Shown one piece after another: positions 7,997-16,209 of a stretch of DNA of 64,000 nt; the first letter of the stretch is position 1, and every line of letters begins with the position of its first letter. The DNA comes from CALXCT01 sp964422185 (GTDB lineage Bacteria > Bacillota > Clostridia > Oscillospirales > Oscillospiraceae): assembly GCA_964422185.1 (NCBI GenBank), contig CAYRAG010000003.1, forward strand, positions 16,458 through 80,457, read 5' to 3'. A program made the position numbers and the translations under genes. The notes under the pieces were generated by a model, which made no database searches, had not been told where the DNA came from, and worked only from the letters and a program-made list of their open reading frames with translations.

Positions 7997-8082
7997 GACA
8001 GGAGGAAGCACAGATAAAGATCGTTCTCTTTCCATGCACTCTCGGCAGGATTTACCCTCCCTGCGGAAGACCTGCTGTCTTT
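7997..8082 (-). ncRNA. ribosomal protein L10 leader (autoregulatory mRNA structure)
   Basis: The minus strand between promoter and rplJ contains AGACAGCAGG near 8081, AAATCCTGCCGAGAG in the middle and CCTCCTGTC near 7998, in the order and pairing of the Firmicutes L10 leader (the L10-L12 binding site). Downstream, CCTCC can pair with GGAGG (7981-7987 region) before a T-rich run, giving an attenuator. Confidence 0.75.
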
Positions 8083-8094
8083 GAACGCGTGTGT

Positions 8095-8123
8095 ACTATA
8101 GCACCCGGCACCGCCTTTGTCAA
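8095..8123 (-). promoter_or_regulatory. sigma-A promoter of rplJ-rplL
   Basis: TTGACA (8123-8118), 17 bases, TATAGT (8100-8095) on the minus strand, just upstream of the L10 leader. Confidence 0.8.
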
Positions 8124-8213
8124 GGCAAAAGCTGCCGGTTTTGCCGCCGGGGCGCAGATCCGTCCCGGCGGCGCGGGGTGAGACTTTGTTTCGCCCATGC
8201 GGGGCGAACCGGC

Positions 8214-8906
8214 TCAGGTCAGCTTCGCCGCGTTGACGCGCACGGCGGGCCCCATGGTGGAGGCCACGGTGCACGAGCGGATATACTGGCCTTTCGCGGC
8301 GGCGGGTTTCGCCTTGATGATGGCGCCCATGAGGGCGTTGAAGTTCTCCGTCAGCTTCTCCGTGCCGAAAGACACCTTGCCGATGGGGCAGTGGATGATA
8401 TTCGTCTTATCCAGACGGTACTCCACCTTACCGGCCTTGATCTCATTGACGGCCTGCGCCACATTGGGGGTGACCGTGCCGGCCTTGGGGGAGGGCATCA
8501 GACCCTTGGGGCCGAGCACCTTGCCCAGGCGGCCCACAATGCTCATCATATCCGGTGTGGCGACCACCACATCGAAGTCAAACCAGTTCTCTTTCTGGAT
8601 CTTCTCCACCAGCTCCATGCCGCCGGCATAGTCGGCGCCGGCCGCCAGCGCCTCGTCGACCTTGGCGTCCTTGGCGAAGACCAGCACCTTGCGGGTCTTG
8701 CCGGTGCCGTGGGGCAGCACGATGGCGCCGCGAACCTGCTGATCCGCGTGGCGGGAGTCCACGCCCAGCTTCACATGCAGCTCGACGGTCTCGTCAAATT
8801 TAGCGGGAGCGGCTTTGACGACCAGATCCATGGCCTCGGCGGTGTCGTACAGATTCGTGCGGTCAATGAGCTTCGCGCCATCCTGATATTTCTTGCCTCT
8901 CGTCAT
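8214..8906 (-). CDS. rplA: 50S ribosomal protein L1
   Basis: 230 residues. It has the standard start MTRGKKYQDGAKLIDR, the L1 core AIVLPHGTGKTRKVLVFA and the signature VLGPKGLMPSPKAGTVT. It binds 23S rRNA and often represses its own operon. The ATG at 8906 has AAGGAG upstream; an ATG at 8936 is upstream of that site and rejected. It follows rplK by 13 bases. Confidence 0.98.
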   Translation of the reverse strand: MTRGKKYQDGAKLIDRTNLYDTAEAMDLVVKAAPAKFDETVELHVKLGVDSRHADQQVRGAIVLPHGTGKTRKVLVFAKDAKVDEALAAGADYAGGMELVEKIQKENWFDFDVVVATPDMMSIVGRLGKVLGPKGLMPSPKAGTVTPNVAQAVNEIKAGKVEYRLDKTNIIHCPIGKVSFGTEKLTENFNALMGAIIKAKPAAAKGQYIRSCTVASTMGPAVRVNAAKLT

Positions 8907-8919
8907 TTCTACACACTCC

Positions 8920-9345
8920 TTAATCTGCCACGACAACGCCCATGGAGCGGGCGGTGCCGGCGATCATACTCATCGCCGCCTCAATGCTGGCCGCGTTCAG
9001 GTCAGGCATCTTGATCTCGGCGATTTTGCGCACATCTTCCCTGCTGATGGTGGCGACTTTCGTCTTATTCGGCACGCCGGAGCCGGACTCGATGTTGCAG
9101 TACTTCTTGATGAGAACCGCGGCGGGCGGAGTTTTCGTGATAAAGGTGAACGAGCGATCCGCGTAGACGGTAATCACCACGGGGATGATCATGCCCACAT
9201 CGTTCTTGGTGCGCTCGTTGAATTCCTTGGTAAAGGCGGCGATATTCACGCCGTGCTGGCCGAGGGCGGGCCCCACGGGAGGGGCGGGCGTCGCCTTGCC
9301 GGCGGGAATCTGAAGTTTGACATATCCTGTTACTTTCTGTGCCAC
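8920..9345 (-). CDS. rplK: 50S ribosomal protein L11
   Basis: 141 residues, standard length. It begins MAQKVTGYVKLQIPAG with PAPPVGPALGQHGVNI, the L11 signature, and a C-terminal rRNA-binding domain with SAASIEAA-like and MIAGTARSMG blocks. The start is GTG at 9345, with GGAGG 9 bases upstream. It belongs to rpmG-secE-nusG-rplK-rplA. Confidence 0.98.
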   Translation of the reverse strand: MAQKVTGYVKLQIPAGKATPAPPVGPALGQHGVNIAAFTKEFNERTKNDVGMIIPVVITVYADRSFTFITKTPPAAVLIKKYCNIESGSGVPNKTKVATISREDVRKIAEIKMPDLNAASIEAAMSMIAGTARSMGVVVAD

Positions 9346-9377
9346 TTAAGAGCACCTCCAAATCGAAAAAGTGTGGT

Positions 9378-9402
9378 AAAAAGGCGGAACAGCATCTGTT
9401 CC
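9378..9402 (-). terminator. small hairpin between nusG and rplK
   Basis: GGAACAG (9402-9396) pairs with CTGTTCC (9392-9386) and is followed by GCC and T5 on the minus strand. It could be a weak intrinsic terminator or attenuator reducing read-through from nusG into rplK. Confidence 0.4.
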
Positions 9403-9433
9403 TCCCACAGGCGGCCCCTGCCGCCGGACTGAG

Positions 9434-9958
9434 TTACGATTCGAGCGGTTCCACCTGATCCAGGTTCAGCTCCACGGGGGTCTCCCGGCCGAACATGGAA
9501 ACCACCACCCGGACTTTCTGGTGATCCAGGTCGATCTCGTCCACCGTGCCCAGGAAAGACTCCAGGGCGCCGGCCGTGATTTTCACGGTTTCGCCCTCAT
9601 GATACCCTACGACGATATCCCGCTTCTCCACGCCCAGAGACAGCACATCCTCCTCCGTCAGGGGAATGGGATTGTTGCCGGAACCCAGAAATCCGGTGAC
9701 GCCGCGGATATTGCGGATCACATGCCAGCATTCGTCTGTCATGATCATCTTGACCAGCACATAGCCGGGGAAGATTTTCCGCTCCACCTCCTTGGCGCCG
9801 CTGTCGGTGATCTCCGTCACGGTCTCCATGGGGATACTGATCTCCTGGATGAAGTCATGCAGACCGCGGTTCTCCACATACTTCTCAATGGTGGCTTTCA
9901 CCGTGTTCTCATAGCCGGAGTAGGTGTGGACGACATACCACTGTGCGCTTTCAGACAT
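9434..9958 (-). CDS. nusG: transcription termination/antitermination factor NusG
   Basis: 174 residues with the NGN domain (AQWYVVHTYSGYENTVK, FPGYVLVKMIM, VRNIRGVTGFLGSG-like) and a C-terminal KOW domain (GETVKITAGALESFLGTV). It binds RNA polymerase and couples transcription to ribosomes. It follows secE by 7 bases, in the classical order. Confidence 0.98.
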   Translation of the reverse strand: MSESAQWYVVHTYSGYENTVKATIEKYVENRGLHDFIQEISIPMETVTEITDSGAKEVERKIFPGYVLVKMIMTDECWHVIRNIRGVTGFLGSGNNPIPLTEEDVLSLGVEKRDIVVGYHEGETVKITAGALESFLGTVDEIDLDHQKVRVVVSMFGRETPVELNLDQVEPLES

Positions 9959-9965
9959 AGGACAG

Positions 9966-10202
9966 TTACCCCAGGCCCTGAGCCAGCGAGATCAGCGCGC
10001 TGATGATATTGGTTGCGAGGAAGTCAAACAGCCAGATACACACGCCGACGATAATGACGCACACGATGACGATGAGCGTGTTGTTGGCCGTCTGTTTTGC
10101 GGTGGGCCACTGCACTTTCTTCAACTCGCTCTTCATATCCCGGAACCATTTGCCGATGCGTTTGAAAATGCTGACTTTCTTCTTCTCAGTAGCTTCTGCC
10201 AT
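9966..10202 (-). CDS. secE: preprotein translocase subunit SecE
   Basis: 78 residues, with a single C-terminal transmembrane helix (about residues 42-65) and the conserved amphipathic SELKKVQWPTAKQT segment before it. It is part of the SecYEG channel. It lies between rpmG and nusG. Confidence 0.97.
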   Translation of the reverse strand: MAEATEKKKVSIFKRIGKWFRDMKSELKKVQWPTAKQTANNTLIVIVCVIIVGVCIWLFDFLATNIISALISLAQGLG

Positions 10203-10235
10203 GAATACCCTTCTTTCTTATCCGAGCCTGCCGGA

Positions 10236-10400
10236 TTACTTCGTCTCGATGTGCACAGTATGCTTCCTGCAGAAAGGGCAGTACTTGTTCATCTGCAGAC
10301 GATCAGGGGTGTTCTTTTTGTTCTTGCTGGTATTGTAGTTTCTCTGCTTGCACTCGGAGCACGCCAGAGTGATCTTTACCCGGGAACCCTGCTTTGCCAT
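10236..10400 (-). CDS. rpmG: 50S ribosomal protein L33
   Basis: 54 residues, beginning MAKQGSRVKITLACSEC, with two CxxC pairs (CSEC and CPFC), the zinc-binding form of L33. The ATG at 10400 follows AAAAGGAGG. It is the first gene of the secE-nusG-rplK-rplA transcript. Confidence 0.97.
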   Translation of the reverse strand: MAKQGSRVKITLACSECKQRNYNTSKNKKNTPDRLQMNKYCPFCRKHTVHIETK

Positions 10401-10626
10401 GTCTGTCGGCACCTCCTTTTAAAAGCTCCGTGACGGCAAAAAAATAAGCCGGACACGGCATCATACGACCGAATCCAGCGGAAACAGGCACAGGAAAACG
10501 CTGTACCATGGGGAACGGTGGGGATTCGGCATCTGCCTCCCTGTATCCTTCTCAGGCCGGAGGTGCCGCGGCGCACACACCGTAACCATGCGCACGACAA
10601 AATAGCCCCCGTTTACAGGTGCGCTT

Positions 10627-10656
10627 AGTCTAGCACATCCCCGGGGGCGGTGTCAA
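10627..10656 (-). promoter_or_regulatory. sigma-A promoter of the rpmG-secE-nusG-rplKA operon
   Basis: TTGACA (10656-10651), 18 bases, TAGACT (10632-10627) on the minus strand. The roughly 220-base leader to rpmG (10401-10620) holds no RNA element I recognise. Confidence 0.7.
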
Positions 10657-10715
10657 GATAAATTTTTCAAACCGGCAGCCTCCGGAGCCGGGAAAGGGAT
10701 GGCCCGGGGCGCCAG

Positions 10716-10764
10716 CAAAAACGATCCCGCACTCACGCGCATGGCGCAGGTGCGGGATCGCTGC
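10716..10764 (-). terminator. intrinsic terminator after the lipoprotein gene
   Basis: On the minus strand GCGATCCCGCAC and GTGCGGGATCG form an 11-bp stem followed directly by T5. Confidence 0.85.
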
Positions 10765-10804
10765 GTGCGGCGTTGCCGGAAAGCCGGCGGCGGAATCACC
10801 GGCG

Positions 10805-11491
10805 CTAAGCCGGCGCATCCCCGCCGGGCGTTTCGGCCAGGGATAAGTCTCCGTCGTAGTCGAATCTCACCATCAGCATTCCGCCGTAGTCCGGGGATAA
10901 CCGGGCGACGATGGCGGTATTGTCCCTGTCCCAGGTGGCTCCGACGCCCGAATACTCCGCGGTGAACTCCTCCACGGTCAGCGTGCCGCCGCCGGTAGCC
11001 GGCTCGCCGTAAAGCTCTTTCAGATAGGCGACCGTGCGGTTGTAGTCGGACACCGCCTGAGCGACTTTCGCGTCCATATCGCGGGGGTCGAAATAACCGT
11101 TCCGGACATACAGGCCGGAGTCCATGACCAGGGTGCTTCCGTCCGCAAGGGCCGGGGTAAACCCGCGCTCCGCGGAGAAATTCAGGCCCGCGAACTCCAC
11201 ACTGCTCTTCAGCACGAGCTCACCCTCCGTGCCGAGCTCCGCGGTAAGGGAGTCCGGCATGACCGTCCCCCAGGGCAGTCCCTCAAAGCCGGTCAGACTC
11301 TCCGTATACGGGTCTGCCACGCAGCCGCTGAAGTCGTACTCCTCCGCGGAGGGGGACGGAGAGGGAGCCTCCAGTTCCGTGCCGGAGGGTGCCGGGGTCT
11401 CCGAGCTGCCGGGGGCTGTCCCCTGCGACCCGCAGGAGGCGCAAAGCAGCATGGCGGCCAGGACGGCCGCAATCCACAGGTTTCTCTTCAT
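10805..11491 (-). CDS. putative lipoprotein of unknown function
   Basis: 228 residues. It has a lipoprotein signal peptide: MKRNLWIAAVLAAMLL then a lipobox ending CASC with Cys20 as lipid attachment site. A Ser/Pro/Glu-rich linker follows (about residues 22-50), then a soluble domain that includes LPWGTVMPDSL and YLKELYGEPATGGG. I do not recognise the domain; the pattern of a repeated short motif plus GTP(E/A)-like turns could be a substrate-binding or sensor module at the outer face of the membrane. It has its own promoter and terminator, so it is monocistronic between the ribosomal cluster and the PTS operon. Confidence 0.75.
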   Translation of the reverse strand: MKRNLWIAAVLAAMLLCASCGSQGTAPGSSETPAPSGTELEAPSPSPSAEEYDFSGCVADPYTESLTGFEGLPWGTVMPDSLTAELGTEGELVLKSSVEFAGLNFSAERGFTPALADGSTLVMDSGLYVRNGYFDPRDMDAKVAQAVSDYNRTVAYLKELYGEPATGGGTLTVEEFTAEYSGVGATWDRDNTAIVARLSPDYGGMLMVRFDYDGDLSLAETPGGDAPA

Positions 11492-11569
11492 CTGGTATTC
11501 TCCTCGCTTTCTCCGGGAGACCGCGTCTCATCCGGGTTACTCTGATTCGGTTCTTCCGCTTCCGTCCTC

Positions 11570-11597
11570 ATTCTATCACTTTTTCGTCAAATTGCAA
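11570..11597 (-). promoter_or_regulatory. probable promoter of the lipoprotein gene
   Basis: TTGCAA (11597-11592), 16 bases, TAGAAT (11575-11570) on the minus strand, about 80 bases before the ATG at 11491. The sequence just upstream is unusually AT-rich (11580-11640), which could act as an UP element. Confidence 0.6.
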
Positions 11598-11680
11598 GAG
11601 AATTGCAAAAAAAACAACTTAATTTTGGTTAAAATTACAATTTCCGGCTCCCGGCCGGCCGCCCCGCTCCGGGGACGGAG

Positions 11681-11733
11681 AAAAAACAGCCGCCGGCGCC
11701 GGGCGCCCGGGCCGCCCCCGCCGTCTGAGACGG
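11681..11733 (-). terminator. possible terminator of the PTS-btpA operon
   Basis: On the minus strand a very GC-rich self-complementary stretch (GGGCGCCCGGCGCC region) is followed by TTTTTT (11686-11681). The stem is not unique, so this is a moderate call. The rest of the 300-base gap before btpA's end holds only the lipoprotein promoter. Confidence 0.45.
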
Positions 11734-11793
11734 TGGGAACAGCCGGTCTGCCCGATGCCGGCGGGGGTGAGATGCCGGTGGATCCGCCGCGGA

Positions 11794-12603
11794 TCAGCCT
11801 TTCGCCGCCTCCATGAACGCGAAAGCGCGATCCCGATCCACGGGGTTGTAGAGATAGGAATCTTTCTTGAGGCATGTGCCCACCAGCACCGCGTCGCAGT
11901 AGGGGAGAAGACCTCTCACATTGGCCGGGGTGGCGCCGCTGTTCAGAATGAGCGGCGTCTCGGGGTCGATGGCCCTGAGTCTGGCGAACAGGGAGTCCTC
12001 AGGCCGGACGCCGGCCGCGGGGGCGCCCACGAGATAGCCGGTGAAGGGGAGGATTTTCGCGTCCTCCCGGAAGCGGGTCTCCGGGGAGCGGGTATCCAGA
12101 AGCTCGCCGAAGTGGCCCTCCAGGGCGGAGTAAATGCACAGGTCATCCGCTCCGATCTGCCTGGCGTAGCGCAGCACCTCGCCGGCGCGCCGGTCGATCA
12201 TCCCGAAGTCCGAGGCCATTACGCTGTGGAAGATCCCCCGGGTGAACGACGCGCCGGTCATGTGGGCGACCGCGATGGAGGCGATGGGATCCAGCAGGAT
12301 GCCCACGCCGAACGGTTTGTCGAATTCCCGCATGACGGCGGTGACAATGCGGGTGTAGGCCGCCACGATCTCCGGGCCGACGCTGGTGAGGAAAGGGTAA
12401 TCGCTCTCATTGGCGAAGACAAACGCGTCGAATCCGGCTTCGTTGAGGATCCGGGCGTCCTGCAGCACCAGATCGATGTGTTCGTCAAGGCTCAGGTTCC
12501 GATCCCACATGGGGGTGCCGGGCAGGGCGCGCAGGTGGAGACAGCCGATGATCGGCTTCTCCGCGCCGCGAAATGCCCTGCGGTGCTTTTCCATTTTTGT
12601 CAT
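11794..12603 (-). CDS. BtpA/SgcQ-family TIM-barrel protein
   Basis: 269 residues. It matches the BtpA family, which includes SgcQ of the enteric Sgc PTS cluster and a cyanobacterial photosystem I biogenesis factor: PIIGCLHLRALPGTP at the first strand, NESDYPF, GILLDPIASIAVAHMTGA and LILNSGATPANVRGLLPYCDAVLVGT at the phosphate-binding end of the barrel. The biochemical role of the PTS-linked members is not established; a sugar-phosphate aldolase or epimerase activity is a reasonable inference from fold and context. It follows EIID by 40 bases and probably acts on the imported sugar phosphate. There is no signal peptide. The ATG at 12603 has a weak ribosome site; an ATG three codons later is an alternative. 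Confidence 0.8.
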   Translation of the reverse strand: MTKMEKHRRAFRGAEKPIIGCLHLRALPGTPMWDRNLSLDEHIDLVLQDARILNEAGFDAFVFANESDYPFLTSVGPEIVAAYTRIVTAVMREFDKPFGVGILLDPIASIAVAHMTGASFTRGIFHSVMASDFGMIDRRAGEVLRYARQIGADDLCIYSALEGHFGELLDTRSPETRFREDAKILPFTGYLVGAPAAGVRPEDSLFARLRAIDPETPLILNSGATPANVRGLLPYCDAVLVGTCLKKDSYLYNPVDRDRAFAFMEAAKG

Positions 12604-12643
12604 AGCCGTATCTCAAATTCCTTTCCGGCCGCGAAGCGCGGTT

Positions 12644-13501
12644 TCAGCCAAGGATTCCCAGCAGAGAGCCCACGATGCCGACGACGAAGTACGCGATGAT
12701 GATGATCGTGGGTTTTTTGCCTTTGACAATGAAATGGTAGGTGAGCAGGAAGATGGCGAGGGGCACCATCTTCGGCAGGATGGAGTCCAGGATGGTCTGG
12801 ATCACGATCTCGGATCCGCCGATGGTAAAGCTCAGAGGAACACCGATGTTGATGTTGGCGGCGACCATGGCGCCCAGTACCATCATTCCCAGAGCGCCCA
12901 GGGCCTCCGATACCTTCTTGACAACGCCGCTGCGTAGAAGCTTTGTGACGGAGCTCTTGCCGGAGCGGTAGCCCTGGAAATAGAGGAAATAGCTCAGGCA
13001 CAGGGCGTAGGCGGACATGCACACAAAGAACAGAATGGGGCCGAGAACGCTGCCGGCCATGGCAAGGGAGCAGCCGATGGACAGGAAGATGGTCTTGACG
13101 AGGCTCTGGGTGACGGTGTCGCCGATGCCCGCCAGGGGGCCCATCAGAGAGGTCTTGATGCCGTTGATGGACTCGTCGTCAATGTCCGCGCCGTTGGCGC
13201 GCTGCTCTTCCATGGAGGCGACGATGCCGTTCACCATGGAGCCCCAGTTGTTTTCCGTGTTGTAGTAGGTCAGATGGCGCTGCATCGCGGCGGCGCGGTC
13301 TTCCTTGTTGGGGTACAGGCGCTTGATAATGGGGAGCATGCTGTGGCAGAACCCCATGCCCTGCATTCTCTCGTAGTTATAGCAGGTCTGGCCGAAGGTG
13401 ATCCAGCGCATCCAGGATCCGGTCAGATCTTTTTTGGTCAGTCTGACTTCCTGCGGGACAGTTTCCATCCCGGTTTCGACCGTCTCAATTTCATTCGCCA
13501 T
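12644..13501 (-). CDS. PTS mannose-family transporter subunit IID
   Basis: 285 residues. It has the EIID family features: LTKKDLTGSWMRW near the N-terminus, the block YNYERMQGMGFCHSMLPIIKRLY split over the cytoplasmic domain, MGPLAGIGDTVTQSLV, and a hydrophobic C-terminal segment. It works with EIIC in sugar transport and phosphorylation. Its start overlaps the end of EIIC by 11 bases, so they are translationally coupled. The substrate cannot be told from sequence; the btpA/sgcQ neighbour argues against plain glucose or mannose. Confidence 0.93.
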   Translation of the reverse strand: MANEIETVETGMETVPQEVRLTKKDLTGSWMRWITFGQTCYNYERMQGMGFCHSMLPIIKRLYPNKEDRAAAMQRHLTYYNTENNWGSMVNGIVASMEEQRANGADIDDESINGIKTSLMGPLAGIGDTVTQSLVKTIFLSIGCSLAMAGSVLGPILFFVCMSAYALCLSYFLYFQGYRSGKSSVTKLLRSGVVKKVSEALGALGMMVLGAMVAANINIGVPLSFTIGGSEIVIQTILDSILPKMVPLAIFLLTYHFIVKGKKPTIIIIAYFVVGIVGSLLGILG

Positions 13502-14258
13502 TGCTCTTGCTCTCCTTTCCTACGCCGTACATATAGTGCATCAGGGCGAAGCCGGCGCCGGTGATGGCGATGGGGATAATGCCCAGGCCGAGGTAGGCGC
13601 TCATAATGAAGCCGAAGATGAAGAAAGGAATCAGGGACTTCTTGAACAGCAGCTGCATCAGCATGGCAAGGCCCAAAGCCGGCAGCAGCTGGCCCACCAC
13701 ATTCAGACCGCTCAGCAGCCAGGCGGGGAAGGCGTTCATGATGGCGTCCAGAACCGGAGCGCCAAAGTAGATGACGATGAAGCTGGGGATGAAGTAGAGC
13801 ACCGCGCATACAAGCACGGGGCCGAGCACATCAATTCTGGCCAGCGCCTTCATATTGCCCTCCGCCGCGTACTTGTCCGCCCGGTGAACCCAGACGGAGT
13901 TGACGGTCATCAGCAGGGGACGGGCGGCGGCGCCCAGTGCGCCCAGCGTGGCGGATACGGTCACGCCCATGGACGGGTCGACACCGGCCAGCATGGAGAC
14001 AGTGACGCCCACATAGCCGGCCAGGGCGGTATCGCTGGGGATGGCACCGCCGATGACGGCGACCCCCATGAAGACCATCATGACGGTGGCGCCGAAAGTA
14101 AGGCCGTAGCCGATGTCCCCCAGGATGATGCCGTTGATCAGACCGGCAATCAGGGGAGCGCCCTGGTGGAGCGACCACTTCAGCCACATGGGGCCGATGG
14201 AGGTCAGGCACCACACAAACGCCGCCATGACAAGCGCGTGGATGACGGATACATGCAT
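13491..14258 (-). CDS. PTS mannose/sorbose-family transporter subunit IIC
   Basis: 255 residues with about seven to eight hydrophobic helices. It has the EIIC-Man features QGAPLIAGLINGIILGDIGYG and TVSATLGALG. It forms the membrane sugar channel with EIID. It lies 71 bases downstream of EIIB. The N-terminal MHVSVIHALVMAAFVW is membrane-embedded, not a cleaved signal. Confidence 0.93.
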   Translation of the reverse strand: MHVSVIHALVMAAFVWCLTSIGPMWLKWSLHQGAPLIAGLINGIILGDIGYGLTFGATVMMVFMGVAVIGGAIPSDTALAGYVGVTVSMLAGVDPSMGVTVSATLGALGAAARPLLMTVNSVWVHRADKYAAEGNMKALARIDVLGPVLVCAVLYFIPSFIVIYFGAPVLDAIMNAFPAWLLSGLNVVGQLLPALGLAMLMQLLFKKSLIPFFIFGFIMSAYLGLGIIPIAITGAGFALMHYMYGVGKESKSNGE

Positions 14259-14329
14259 TTTTCAATTCCTCCTTAAAGTTTTCTCTACCTTGCGATGCTG
14301 TGGAACCGCGGGGGAGGCGTGCCCCCGCG

Positions 14330-14800
14330 CTAGATCAGTTTGCTGAGATCCTGCTCCTTATCCGTGGGGAGCTTCTGGATGTAGATATACATGCCCTTTC
14401 CGCACAGCTCCCTGGCGATGTCCTGCTCCTCCGGGGACATGAACACCTCCCGGGTAATCCCCTTGCGCACGGGGGAGGATCCGATGTTTCCGATGTTCAG
14501 CCTGGGTACGAGATACCCCTCCTCCGCCAGAGCCCGGACGGCGCGGATGTTCTGGAAGAGCAGCATGGTTTTGGCGTCCGAGGTGTCCGAGGCGATGAGT
14601 TTTGCCGCGTCCGCGGCAGTCAGCGCCCTGACCTCCACGCCTGCCGGGGCGGAGAGGGCGAGCACCTCCACCATGAACTCGTCTTTCGCGATCTTGTCGT
14701 CCACCAGGAGAATGCGTTTGATGAACAGCCCGGTGATCCAGGCGGTCATGACCTGGCCGTGGATCAGGCGCTCATCAATTCGGGAAAGCAACAGATTCAT
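14330..14800 (-). CDS. PTS mannose/fructose/sorbose-family subunit IIB
   Basis: 156 residues from the ATG at 14800. The phosphorylation site is the His in RIDERLIHGQV near residue 15, the canonical EIIB-Man motif. The fold continues with RILLVDDKIAKDEF and LNIGNIGSSPVRKGITREVF. It accepts phosphate from EIIA and passes it to the incoming sugar. Upstream in-frame sequence to 14887 is not family-like. A 126-base gap separates it from EIIA, and its ribosome site is weak. Confidence 0.92.
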   Translation of the reverse strand: MNLLLSRIDERLIHGQVMTAWITGLFIKRILLVDDKIAKDEFMVEVLALSAPAGVEVRALTAADAAKLIASDTSDAKTMLLFQNIRAVRALAEEGYLVPRLNIGNIGSSPVRKGITREVFMSPEEQDIARELCGKGMYIYIQKLPTDKEQDLSKLI

Positions 14801-14926
14801 ACACCGGCGCGTACCGGCCCGCGGACTGTGTCGCGGGAGGAGACGCGCCATCCCTCCTTTTCTGAATGGTTCCGGCCCCGCCCGCACGCCGCTCCGGCGC
14901 GGCCCCGGCGGGGAGAATAATGAAAG

Positions 14927-15361
14927 TCAGCAGTCCGGTTCCGGATTCCGGCGCTCCTCCAGACGCGGGCGGAAGTCCGAGATTCCCGCGGTGCCCGCCT
15001 GAACCGCGCACTGCGCCAGTTCCCGGGCGGTGGCGCCGGTCTCCCTCTCGCCGCACACCGCGGTGAGCATGGGAAGATTGAGTCCGGTCACCAGCTCGAC
15101 TTTCTGATCCATGAAGTCCAGCATGGCGCGGGAGGCGGTCAGAAACGGGGTTCCGCCCATAAAATCAGCCAGGATCAGCAGCCCGTCCCCGGCGTTTTCG
15201 CGGATCTCCTCCGTGATGGCATCGCGGTATGCCTCCAGATCCTGATCCGCGGGCAGACAGATTACGCTCGCGTCTTCCACCGGCCCGTAGACCAGCTCCG
15301 CGGCGTTCACCATGTCCTGCGCCAGCGTGCCGTGGCCGATGAGGAGCAGTTTACATGCCAA
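14927..15361 (-). CDS. PTS mannose-family subunit IIA
   Basis: About 144 residues. The active His is in LLIGHGTLAQ (EIIA-Man motif), and ILADFMGGTPFLTASR and VTGLNLPML are the expected later blocks. It receives phosphate from HPr. An ATG lies at 15370, but GGAG directly abuts it; the TTG at 15361 has GGAG 9 bases upstream, so I prefer TTG. It is the first PTS gene, 62-71 bases downstream of trpA on the same strand. Confidence 0.9.
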   Translation of the reverse strand: MACKLLLIGHGTLAQDMVNAAELVYGPVEDASVICLPADQDLEAYRDAITEEIRENAGDGLLILADFMGGTPFLTASRAMLDFMDQKVELVTGLNLPMLTAVCGERETGATARELAQCAVQAGTAGISDFRPRLEERRNPEPDC

Positions 15362-15432
15362 TTCAATCATCTCCGTTCATGAGTTTACGCTCTCCCCGGG
15401 CAGTGAGCGGGGGAGAGGGGAATGTATGCCGT

Positions 15433-16209
15433 TCAGGCCTGCCGCACCGCGTCTTTCATCTCTTTCACATAGGCGGCCACATGGGGCACGGCCTCCCGGC
15501 CGTACTGGGCGATGAGTTTGACGATTGCGCTGCCCACGATGGCGCCGTCCGAGAGCCCGGCCATCTTTCGGGCCTGATCCGGCGTGGAGATGCCGAAGCC
15601 GACGGCGCAGGGCAGGCTGGTGGCCTCCCGGATGAGAGCGACCATGGCGCCGATATCCGTGGTGATCTCGCTGCGCACCCCGGTGACACCCAGACTGGAC
15701 ACCACATAGATGAAGCCGCTGGCGTCCCTGGCGATCCGTGCGATGCGGTCTTCCGAGGTCGGCGCCACCAGAGAGACCAGATCCAGACCGTACTGTTTGC
15801 AGATGGGATCGAACTCGCCTTTCTCCTCAAAGGGGACATCCGGCAGAATCAGCCCGTCCATGCCGATGTCCGCGCAGGTGGACAGGAAGCGGTCCGCGCC
15901 GTAGGAGAACACGACATTGGCATAGGTCATGAATACCATGGGCAGAGAGACATCCCGGCGCAGCGAGCGGACCATGTCGAAGATCCGGTCTGTGGTGGTT
16001 CCCGCGGCGAGCGCGCGCACATTGGCCGACTGGATGACAGGCCCCTCCGCGGTGGGATCCGAAAAGGGGATGCCCAGCTCAATGAGGTCGGCGCCGGCCT
16101 GCGCCATCGCACGCACCGTTTTCTCTGTCGTCTCCAGGTCAGGATCCCCGCAGGTTATAAACGGGATGAACGCCTTGCCGTGATCAAAGGCTCTGGCGAT
16201 GTTACTCAT
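15433..16209 (-). CDS. trpA: tryptophan synthase alpha chain
   Basis: 258 residues. It cleaves indole-3-glycerol phosphate to indole. The catalytic residues sit in ADLIELGIPFSDPTAEGP (Glu and Asp) and the barrel continues MDGLILPDVPFEEK, YVVSSLGVTGVR and PCAVGFGISTPDQ. The ATG at 16209 overlaps the trpB stop by 8 bases, giving translational coupling. A frame open upstream to 16527 is shadowed by trpB. It is the last trp gene, followed by the PTS genes. Confidence 0.97.
   Translation of the reverse strand: MSNIARAFDHGKAFIPFITCGDPDLETTEKTVRAMAQAGADLIELGIPFSDPTAEGPVIQSANVRALAAGTTTDRIFDMVRSLRRDVSLPMVFMTYANVVFSYGADRFLSTCADIGMDGLILPDVPFEEKGEFDPICKQYGLDLVSLVAPTSEDRIARIARDASGFIYVVSSLGVTGVRSEITTDIGAMVALIREATSLPCAVGFGISTPDQARKMAGLSDGAIVGSAIVKLIAQYGREAVPHVAAYVKEMKDAVRQA

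Noticed and set aside
10401..10626. Leader of rpmG considered as a tRNA-Trp gene or known riboswitch.
   Set aside because: No cloverleaf or known consensus could be found; left as an unassigned 5' leader.
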